NCBI RefSeq assembly: GCF_006439395.2
Contig: NZ_CP083950.1
Coordinates: 5,631,001-5,695,000 of the forward strand
Length of the DNA stretch: 64,000 nt
DNA from: Mesorhizobium sp. B4-1-4
GTDB taxonomy: Bacteria > Pseudomonadota > Alphaproteobacteria > Rhizobiales > Rhizobiaceae
Direction: 5' to 3'
This document shows positions 48,142-54,197 of the stretch, one piece after another. The notes beneath the pieces are model-generated. The model was not told where the DNA came from and searched no databases. It worked only from the letters and a program-made list of their open reading frames with translations. The number at the start of each line of letters is the position of its first letter. The first letter of the stretch is position 1. The position numbers were made by a program, and so were the translations under genes.

Positions 48142-48174
48142 ATTCTCCCCGTAAACGCCGTTCACGGGGAGAAT
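48142..48174. repeat. Palindromic repeat / possible bidirectional terminator
   Basis: ATTCTCCCCGT (48142-48152) and ACGGGGAGAAT (48164-48174) make a perfect 11-bp stem with an 11-base loop, between two convergent genes. It belongs to the TTCTCCCCGT family. No U run is present. Confidence 0.65.
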
Positions 48175-48212
48175 GTGAACCAAAGGACCGACAAGCACCA
48201 GCGGCCCGGCAG

Positions 48213-49622
48213 CTATGCGGCCGTCCTACCCTGCTCGGCCGATGTCGCGGGTTTGATGTTCTGGTTGACCCGGAAGACGTTGGATGGGTCATAGGTCCGC
48301 TTCACCTGGCTCAGCCGCTCGTAATTCGCGCCATAGCTCGCCCGCAGGCGCTGTTCCCCTTCGTCATCCATCATGAAATTCACGTAGCCGCCTTCGCCGT
48401 TATGGGGATGGATGCTCGCCCAGTAGTTTCGGGCCCATTCGATCAGTTCGGCGGCCTTACCCGGATCGGGATCGATCGCCGCTATGACCATCGACCAGTT
48501 TGCATCGCGCGCGTTCCAGGCGGTCTCGTCCTTGCCGACGCGGCGGACCGCGCCGTCGATCGGGTAAAGATGCATGAGCGACAATTCGCTGGGCGCCTGG
48601 GCGGCCTGTGCGATATGGGTCGCGATGGCTTCGTCCGGAAGCGATTTGACGAAATCGCCCTTCCAGTACCATTGCAGACCTTTCGGAAGGAGCGGGTCGA
48701 ACAGCGACTGCAGCGCCGGGAACGGCATTACGCCCATCCAGTTGAAGATCGGCGGCGGCAAGGTATCCAGCAGCGGCGCCATGGCCTTGCGGCCCTCCTC
48801 CTCCGTACCGTCGTAGCACGAGATAATGGCGCAAACGCGCTTGCCCCAATACTCGCGCGGGAAGGGGTCGGTCGAGGGGACCGACTTCAACCCGACAAAG
48901 GCGCCGAGCTCTTCTGGTGCCTCCGGCAGATAATCGCGATAGGTACGCATGACCGCTGGCGCGTCCTTGGCCTCCCAGAATACCGGGCCGCCGAAGATCA
49001 TGTCCACAGGATGTGCCTGGAACAGGAAGCTGGTCACCACGCCGAAATTGCCGCCGCCGCCCCGCAGCGCCCAGAACAGGTCGGGATTGTCGCTTTTGCT
49101 GGCCGTCACCAGGCTGCCATCGGCGAGCACCAGATCCGCCTCGATCAGATTGTCGATCGTGAGGCCGTATTTGCGCGTGAGATAGCCCGTTCCACCGCCG
49201 AGCGTAAGGCCGGCGACGCCCGTGGTCGAGACGATGCCGAACGGAACGGCGAGCCCGAATGGATGGGTGGCGTGGTCCACGTCACCCGAGGTGCAACCGG
49301 GCGCGACCCTCACAGTCCGGGTTTTCGGATCGACATGGACCCCCTTCATCATCGACAGGTCGATGACAAGGCCATTGTCGCAAATTCCCAATCCGGCACC
49401 GTTATGTCCTCCGCTGCGCACGGCGACCAGCAGGTCGTTGTCGCGCGCATACGCCACGGCGGTGATCACGTCGGCGACATCGGCACAGCGCGCAATCAGC
49501 AGCGGGCGCTTGTCGATCATGCCGTTATAGACCCTGCGCGCTTCGTCATATCCACCATCCTCGCGCAGGATCAGCTCCCCGCGCAGGCCTTCACGCAGTT
49601 TTGCATGGGTTCCGTCGGTCAT
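48213..49622 (-). CDS. FAD-linked oxidase with BBE domain (berberine-bridge-enzyme-like)
   Basis: 469 residues from the ATG at 49622 (MTDGTHAKLREGLRGELILR). The PP-loop/FAD-binding-4 domain (about 35-205) holds AVRSGGHNGAGLGICDNGLV, whose His is the expected covalent flavin ligand, and the GTGYLTRKYG segment. The substrate domain follows, then the BBE tail (about 420-465) YGANYERLSQVKRTYDPSNV with FRVNQN. Family members oxidise sugars, alkaloids or phenolics; the substrate is unknown. No signal peptide. A 36-bp motif shared with the AhpD-like gene lies 137-172 bases upstream. Confidence 0.9.
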   Translation of the reverse strand: MTDGTHAKLREGLRGELILREDGGYDEARRVYNGMIDKRPLLIARCADVADVITAVAYARDNDLLVAVRSGGHNGAGLGICDNGLVIDLSMMKGVHVDPKTRTVRVAPGCTSGDVDHATHPFGLAVPFGIVSTTGVAGLTLGGGTGYLTRKYGLTIDNLIEADLVLADGSLVTASKSDNPDLFWALRGGGGNFGVVTSFLFQAHPVDMIFGGPVFWEAKDAPAVMRTYRDYLPEAPEELGAFVGLKSVPSTDPFPREYWGKRVCAIISCYDGTEEEGRKAMAPLLDTLPPPIFNWMGVMPFPALQSLFDPLLPKGLQWYWKGDFVKSLPDEAIATHIAQAAQAPSELSLMHLYPIDGAVRRVGKDETAWNARDANWSMVIAAIDPDPGKAAELIEWARNYWASIHPHNGEGGYVNFMMDDEGEQRLRASYGANYERLSQVKRTYDPSNVFRVNQNIKPATSAEQGRTAA

Positions 49623-49929
49623 CGGTTTTCTCCCTGGTTGCGCCCGCGCCATGCGGCTTCGCCGCGAGGACTGATCTTGTTACTTGTTTGTGCCGCCATC
49701 CGGCGGGTGCATAGGGATAGCGCAGGAGCGGCACATTGCACCGATCTGGTTCTCCGCTGCTTCGCCCGAAAGGGCCAATGGTATGATGGCCCATGAGAGC
49801 CATAGGCTGGCTTCCGCAAGCTGCGGGATGCCGAGCCTCGTCCTTGGGTTGCTTGCACCACGAACGCGGCAGCTCGTCGGCCGCTCTTGTCCATCGTGCC
49901 AGTCGGCCTCTTCCGGCGCTCGACCGCTT
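49623..49929. other. Upstream region of the BBE oxidase gene
   Basis: 307 bases without a recognised gene. It contains the shared 36-bp motif at 49759-49794, listed separately; nothing else was identified. Confidence 0.5.
49759..49794 (-). promoter_or_regulatory. Shared 36-bp motif, copy 1 (upstream of the BBE oxidase)
   Basis: On the minus strand it starts ATGGGCCATCATACCATTGG and ends CCCTTTCGGGCGAAGC. It matches copy 2 (51375-51410) at 30 of 36 positions without gaps, with identical blocks ATGGGCCAT and CTTTCGGGCGAAGC at both ends. GCTTTCGGGCGAAGC in copy 2 is itself partly palindromic (GCTTTCG/CGAAGC). Placed 137-172 bases before the oxidase start. Confidence 0.6.
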
Positions 49930-50244
49930 CTACTCGACGATGCGGAAAATCTGCCACAGGCTGGTGCCCGACACGACATAGGGCTCCATCTCCTTGCCCC
50001 ATTTGGCGTGCGCGTCGATCTTGCCGATCTTGGCGAAGAACGCCTCCAACTGGGCCAGGCTCTCGACCTGGTGATGGGATTCGACCGTCGCCTCCCGGGC
50101 GCCGATCGAGCCGGTCATGATCCGAAACTCGAGGTCGGCGAGACCGACTTGTGAGCCGATTTCGCGCTCCCATTTCTTCATCAATTCGAGCACGGTCTGC
50201 TTGTGTCCGAACTTGGCATCGATCTGCCATCTGGCGCTGAACAT
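49930..50244 (-). CDS. Small hypothetical protein
   Basis: 104 residues from the ATG at 50244 (MFSARWQIDAKFGHKQTVLE), preceded by GGAGAAGAAAA; a longer ORF to 50319 runs into a dispersed repeat and is unlikely. The alternation of strands and helices (KWEREIGSQVGLADLEFRIM, ESLAQLEAFFAKIGKIDAHA) and the ending YVVSGTSLWQIFRIVE suggest a ferredoxin-like alpha/beta barrel fold similar to NIPSNAP-like proteins; this is only an impression. No signal peptide. Between the BBE oxidase and an NTF2-like gene, same strand. Confidence 0.7.
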   Translation of the reverse strand: MFSARWQIDAKFGHKQTVLELMKKWEREIGSQVGLADLEFRIMTGSIGAREATVESHHQVESLAQLEAFFAKIGKIDAHAKWGKEMEPYVVSGTSLWQIFRIVE

Positions 50245-50270
50245 TTTTCTTCTCCTCCGGTTACGGCCCG

Positions 50271-50312
50271 AGCATGATCCCGAAAAGTGGCATCCTATTT
50301 TGAGGGCATGCT
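50271..50312. repeat. Small palindromic repeat (AGCATGATCCCGAAAAGTGG type)
   Basis: AGCATGATCCCGAAAAGTGG at the left and GGGCATGCT at the right, with AGCATG/GCATGCT ends inverted. This is the clearest of three related copies in the window (others at 14307-14340 and 40394-40430); the sequence is common between genes in Rhizobiales. Confidence 0.7.
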
Positions 50313-50368
50313 CCGGCACTGAGACAGCTCCATCCCATTCGATCGGGGTGGACAGGCTCCGCGGTTGA

Positions 50369-50731
50369 CTACTCGTCCCAGGCTTGCACGACAGTCTGCC
50401 GGGCGATGCGCCCGTCCTTCAGCTCGAGCATCGACGCGCAGAACACTTTCGTGCCGTCAGGATAGGCACAGGCCTGGGTGAAGGCGAGGCTGTCGCCCTG
50501 CGCGACGGTGGCATCGACCTTGTGGGTCATGGCCCGGCTGCAGATGTCGTCCCAGAAGATGCTGATCGCCGCGCGGCCGCGGATCTCGCGCGGCTTGCTC
50601 GGCGGATTGTTGCGGTCGATCACCCGCACCGTCGCATCGTCGGCATAGAAGCCCGACAGCATCTTGCCGTCACGGCCTTCGATCGCCTTCTTGATCGCTG
50701 TGCCGTCCACTGCGGGAGTCTTGGTCAACAT
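50369..50731 (-). CDS. NTF2/SnoaL-like protein (cytoplasmic)
   Basis: 120 residues from the ATG at 50731 (MLTKTPAVDGTAIKKAIEGR); an ATG four codons earlier is possible. Typical NTF2-like elements are AIEGRDGKMLSGFYADDATV, IRGRAAISIFWDDIC and SMLELKDGRIARQTVVQAWD. No signal peptide. It is the second NTF2-like gene in this cluster and lies 80 bases downstream of the AhpD-like gene on the same strand. Confidence 0.83.
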   Translation of the reverse strand: MLTKTPAVDGTAIKKAIEGRDGKMLSGFYADDATVRVIDRNNPPSKPREIRGRAAISIFWDDICSRAMTHKVDATVAQGDSLAFTQACAYPDGTKVFCASMLELKDGRIARQTVVQAWDE

Positions 50732-50772
50732 TTTATCCTCCATGGCCCCATCTTCGCGGTCGGGCGGTTGAT

Positions 50773-50789
50773 GTCGGGAAGTGCCCGAC
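50773..50789. repeat. Short hairpin between the AhpD-like and NTF2-like genes
   Basis: GTCGGG AAGTG CCCGAC, a perfect 6-bp stem with a five-base loop in an 80-base spacer. It could be a processing or attenuation structure. Low weight. Confidence 0.35.
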
Positions 50790-50811
50790 GTTCATCGACG
50801 GGCAGTGTCGT

Positions 50812-51291
50812 TCATTGCGACTTTGCCTTGACCGCCGCGAACACGTCGTCGGTCTGCTTCTTGAAGGTCGCCAGATCGACCTGGCTGCCGTTGAGTATCG
50901 TCGACCAATGGCGCACGATTGCCGCCATCGCGATCGTCTCCTTGATCTCCTCGTCGCTTGCGCCGTTTAGCTTGGCCGCCTCGGTGTGGAAATAGATGCA
51001 ATACTGGCATGGGATCTGCGAGGCGACCGCGAGGCCCATCAACTCCTTGGTCTTGCCGTCAAGTGCGGTTTTGGGATTGAGCTGCACGCCCTTGATCTCG
51101 GCCCAGGCACCGGCGATGGCGACGTCAGGCAGTGTCTTGAACATGTCCGGCACCGAGCCGAGCGTCGCCTGGATGTCCTTGTAGGCGGCTGTCGCCGATG
51201 CGTCCTCGGCTTTTGCGGGAGAGATCGCCGACAGTGCGCCAATGCCTGCCGCGATCAAAAGTGATCTGACATTCAGTTTCGACTTGAGCAT
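50812..51291 (-). CDS. Exported carboxymuconolactone decarboxylase/AhpD-like protein
   Basis: 159 residues. A signal peptide (KLNVRSLLIAAGIGALSAIS, cleavage after AKA near residue 28) is unusual for this mostly cytoplasmic family. The AhpD core has the redox pair and His in IPCQYCIYFHTEAAKLNG (CxxC...H), with the preceding KTKELMGLAVAS. This motif supports peroxidase-type thiol chemistry in the periplasm. A 36-bp motif shared with the BBE oxidase gene lies 84-119 bases upstream. Confidence 0.87.
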   Translation of the reverse strand: MLKSKLNVRSLLIAAGIGALSAISPAKAEDASATAAYKDIQATLGSVPDMFKTLPDVAIAGAWAEIKGVQLNPKTALDGKTKELMGLAVASQIPCQYCIYFHTEAAKLNGASDEEIKETIAMAAIVRHWSTILNGSQVDLATFKKQTDDVFAAVKAKSQ

Positions 51292-51374
51292 TTCATCCTC
51301 CGTTCGCAGTGCTTTGCTGGCTACATCCGCCTGGCCTGCATGGGGGAATTGATAGCGCCTGCATCGGTATGGCC

Positions 51375-51410
51375 GCTTCGCCCGAAAGCGCCATGGCTCT
51401 CATGGCCCAT
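51375..51410 (-). promoter_or_regulatory. Shared 36-bp motif, copy 2 (upstream of the AhpD-like gene)
   Basis: On the minus strand it starts ATGGGCCATGAGAGCCATGG and ends CGCTTTCGGGCGAAGC; 30 of 36 bases equal copy 1 at 49759-49794. It overlaps the last codons and stop of the LuxR-type regulator gene, so part of it also codes for protein. Confidence 0.6.
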
Positions 51411-52995
51411 CCAGGCCAGTGTGCCTGACGGAAAATGCCGCCGCCGCCGCCCGCGATGGCAGGTCGAGTTTGAGCAGTATGTTGGCGACATGGCGCTTGA
51501 CCGTATGTTCGCTCAGCCTGAGTTCGGCGGCGATCGCTGCATTGCTCTTGCCGTCGGCGATCAGATTCACGACCTCGCTCTCGCGCGCCGTCAGGCAAGC
51601 CGGCTCGGTCGCCTTGGCCTTTGGGCGGCAGGCCGGTTCCAGATGCTGTTCGGACATCGCCCGGACAAGTGCCATGGGCTCGTCCAACTCGTCGATGCTG
51701 ATGCGGCCGGCGTCGGCGAAATGTAGCCCGGAGCCGGCCGCCAGGTCAGCGACCAGCCGCGACGCCAGTATGTCGCCGCGCCCGGCATGGGTGCCGAGGT
51801 GCATTGTAACGCGGCCTGTCAATCCGGCCGGTGGCCCGCGCGCCTCGATCTCGCCGACATGCGCGCCCTGGGCACTCGCCACGCCGATTTGCTGCGCTGC
51901 TTCGCGCAACGCCGCCGCGCAACGCAAGGCACGCCCTGGCCCGTCGAAACGAGAAATCATCATTTCGCCATGCATATCCACGCAGCGCCCGCCATGGCGC
52001 CCGACAAGCGTTCGCCATGTTTCCTGGAAGCGCTGGCTGCGTTCGCTCCACATCCGGTCGCCAAGCCTTGCCGTGTCGTAGATGCGTGTCACCAGCAGCG
52101 CTGCCAGGACGCGTTCGGCTTCTGTCACGGCGCATTCGCCGGTGAGGAATTCCTCGATCAGGTCGGCCACCCGGTCAACATCGCCGGTCCAGATTGGATG
52201 GTCGCGTCCGGGGATCTCGGCCAGCCGCGCATTCGGGATATTCCTGGCCAGGAAGCGGCTGGCATCGGGATCGACCCGCGCATCGTTACGGCGATGGATC
52301 AGCAGCGTTGGCGCGCTGATCGCCGCCAGCACGCCGCGCACATCGATTTCCGCGTTCATCCGTGCCAGTGCCGCTGCCGCCGTCGGGCTCGCCGACTGCC
52401 GCTCGAAGCGCGCCCACCAGGTCGAGAAATGCGGGTCATCCACCCGACCGGGTGCGAAATTGGGCAAGGTGGCGCCGGTACCCCAGCCCGTTTCGGCCGT
52501 TTCGATGAAGGCTTCGAGCCGTTCGGGCGGCATCACCCATTTGTGGAAATGCGCATAGCCGCCATAGAGCGCCAGTGCTCGCGTCCGCTCCGGATAGGTG
52601 GCGGCAAACAGCATTGCCATCGGCGCGCCCTCGGAGGCCCCGAGCAACGCGGCCCGGCCGCTGCCGGTCGCGTCCATCACCGCGCGCACATCGTCCATGC
52701 GGGTTTCGAGGCTGGGCAGGTGATGGACATCGACACGGTCGGAAAGACCCGTGCCGCGCTTGTCGAACAGGATCAGCCGCGAGAATGCCGAAAGCCGTTT
52801 CAGGAGCCTGGTATAGCCCTCGTCTTCCCAATGCAGGTCGAGATTGGAAATGAAACCAGGGATGAAGACGAGATCAAGCGACCCCTGACCGACCACCTGA
52901 TAAGCGATCCGCACCTCGCCACTGACGGCATATCGAGTCTCGATCGGCCTCACGAGTTGTTCCGCCTGGCCTGACGATTTCTGATCGCCGATCAT
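51400..52995 (-). CDS. Three-domain regulator: alpha/beta hydrolase + degenerate class III cyclase-like domain + LuxR-type HTH
   Basis: 531 residues. Residues about 20-285 form an alpha/beta hydrolase with nucleophile elbow GASEG (Ser121), acid candidate Asp238 and His265 in GRDHPIW. Residues about 292-450 align with class III adenylate cyclase domains (FDGPGRALRCAAALREA, VGEIEARG, LAAGSGLHFADAG). The metal Asp of the usual FTD is Arg (LVTRIYD), and the GDG loop reads HGE (342-344), so catalysis is unlikely. Residues about 466-525 are a LuxR/GerE HTH (LTARESEVVNLIADGKSNAA, then ELRLSEHTVKRHVANILLKL). Hydrolase-cyclase fusions are known (e.g. mycobacterial Rv1900c); the added HTH suggests a ligand-responsive transcription factor. 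Head of a minus-strand cluster. Confidence 0.88.
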   Translation of the reverse strand: MIGDQKSSGQAEQLVRPIETRYAVSGEVRIAYQVVGQGSLDLVFIPGFISNLDLHWEDEGYTRLLKRLSAFSRLILFDKRGTGLSDRVDVHHLPSLETRMDDVRAVMDATGSGRAALLGASEGAPMAMLFAATYPERTRALALYGGYAHFHKWVMPPERLEAFIETAETGWGTGATLPNFAPGRVDDPHFSTWWARFERQSASPTAAAALARMNAEIDVRGVLAAISAPTLLIHRRNDARVDPDASRFLARNIPNARLAEIPGRDHPIWTGDVDRVADLIEEFLTGECAVTEAERVLAALLVTRIYDTARLGDRMWSERSQRFQETWRTLVGRHGGRCVDMHGEMMISRFDGPGRALRCAAALREAAQQIGVASAQGAHVGEIEARGPPAGLTGRVTMHLGTHAGRGDILASRLVADLAAGSGLHFADAGRISIDELDEPMALVRAMSEQHLEPACRPKAKATEPACLTARESEVVNLIADGKSNAAIAAELRLSEHTVKRHVANILLKLDLPSRAAAAAFSVRHTGLDGP

Positions 52996-53014
52996 AGCAG
53001 AGCCGCGTCGATTG

Positions 53015-53054
53015 CGGCAGCTTAAACTTTGGCGAAAAGGAATATAAGCTGCCG
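53015..53054. promoter_or_regulatory. Inverted repeat between the fds operon end and the three-domain regulator
   Basis: CGGCAGCTTA (53015-53024) and TAAGCTGCCG (53045-53054), perfect 10-bp arms with 20 bases between, starting 20 bases upstream of the regulator ATG and 10 bases after the fdsD stop. It may be an operator for the regulator or a 3' hairpin of the fds mRNA. Confidence 0.5.
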
Positions 53055-53063
53055 GGCCCCCGG

Positions 53064-53375
53064 CTAGTTCTGCGACGCGACAGCGTCGCCCGGAGGAACT
53101 TTGAGCCCGAGTTTCAAATCCGCCTCGGCCGGCGTGATTGGGCGCTTGATCCTGGCGGCGGCTACCACGACGAGTTCGTCGAAGCCTGCGGCGCCGTTGT
53201 CCAGCATCTCGAAGAACTGCCGTCGCATCCTCGGCTCCCAGAACTTGTTGATGTGCTCGGCAACGCCGACAATGCCTTCCTCGCGCGGCCTGGAATGGAA
53301 AAAGGCAGCGATCTGGTTGGCCATGCGTATCAGCTTTTCGCTGGTGCTCATGATGTGATCTTCGTCATGCGACAT
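53064..53375 (-). CDS. fdsD: NAD-dependent formate dehydrogenase delta subunit
   Basis: 103 residues from the ATG at 53375 (MSHDEDHIMSTSEKLIRMAN), overlapping the fdhD end by 11 bases. The family pattern is present: QIAAFFHSRPREEGIVGVAE, HINKFWEPRMRRQFFEML and AGFDELVVVAAARI. FdsD is a small subunit or maturation factor of the soluble Mo-containing NAD-formate dehydrogenase. Last gene of the fdsGBACD-type operon. Confidence 0.92.
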   Translation of the reverse strand: MSHDEDHIMSTSEKLIRMANQIAAFFHSRPREEGIVGVAEHINKFWEPRMRRQFFEMLDNGAAGFDELVVVAAARIKRPITPAEADLKLGLKVPPGDAVASQN

Positions 53376-54195
53376 GCTGGGTAACTCCGAAAACCACGCG
53401 GTCGGGCTGGGTGAAAACATCGAAATCGTCGCCGCGCACCAACGCCACCAACGTCATGCCGGCCTCTTGCGCGGTGCGGATGGCCAGCGCGGTCGGGGCC
53501 GAGACGGCGATGATGAAGGCAGAGCCGATCGCCGCCGTCTTCTGCACCATCTCTACCGAGACGCGTGACGTGACGATCACGGCACCCGAAGCGCCATCGA
53601 TGCCGGCTTTCGCCAATGCGCCGGCCAGCTTGTCCAGCGCATTGTGGCGGCCGACATCCTCGCGCGCCATGACGACGCCCTTGCCCGGTATGTAGAAGCC
53701 GGCGGCATGTACCGCACCGGTCTCGCTGTGCAGCGGCTGCATCTTGGACAAGAGCCTGACCGAGCGGGTAATATCATTCGCCTCAAGCGTAAGCCTCGAC
53801 GCACCGACGGCGTCGACCGAACGCATCGCTTCCTCGATGGACTCGATGCCGCAGAGCCCGCAGCCGACCGGCCCGGCAAGCCGCCGCCGCCGCGCTTCGA
53901 AGCGCGTGTTGGCCTGGTCCTTCAGCCGGATCTGGATGTCGATGCCAGCGCCGAGATCCTCGACCTCGATCGCCTCGATCTCGTCCGGAGCGGCGATGAT
54001 GCCTTCAGTGAGCGAGAAGCCGAGCGCGAAATCCTCGAAGTCGGCCGGGCTTGCCATCATCACCGCGTGCGTGGTGCCGGCAAAGGAGAATGCCACCGGC
54101 GTCTCCTCCGGCACCATGCGGTTGGCGGCAGCGGTGCCGCTGGCGCGGTGCGCCAGCCGCGAGATCTGTGTCGTGGCTTTGCGGCGCGCGCTCAA
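53365..54195 (-). CDS. fdhD: Formate dehydrogenase accessory sulfurtransferase FdhD
   Basis: 276 residues. FdhD passes sulfur from IscS-type desulfurase to the Mo-bis-MGD cofactor of formate dehydrogenase. The Cys loop is GCGLCGIES (about residue 112), and VMAREDVGRHNALDKLAGAL with TSRVSVEMVQK are family hallmarks. In Fds operons this gene is also called fdsC. It starts two bases after the fdsA stop. Confidence 0.95.
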   Translation of the reverse strand: MSARRKATTQISRLAHRASGTAAANRMVPEETPVAFSFAGTTHAVMMASPADFEDFALGFSLTEGIIAAPDEIEAIEVEDLGAGIDIQIRLKDQANTRFEARRRRLAGPVGCGLCGIESIEEAMRSVDAVGASRLTLEANDITRSVRLLSKMQPLHSETGAVHAAGFYIPGKGVVMAREDVGRHNALDKLAGALAKAGIDGASGAVIVTSRVSVEMVQKTAAIGSAFIIAVSAPTALAIRTAQEAGMTLVALVRGDDFDVFTQPDRVVFGVTQHVA

Positions 54196-54197
54196 GA

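Noticed and set aside
50369..50995. Plus-strand ORF antisense to the NTF2-like and AhpD-like genes
   Set aside because: No motifs, and it crosses the gap between two well-supported minus-strand genes.
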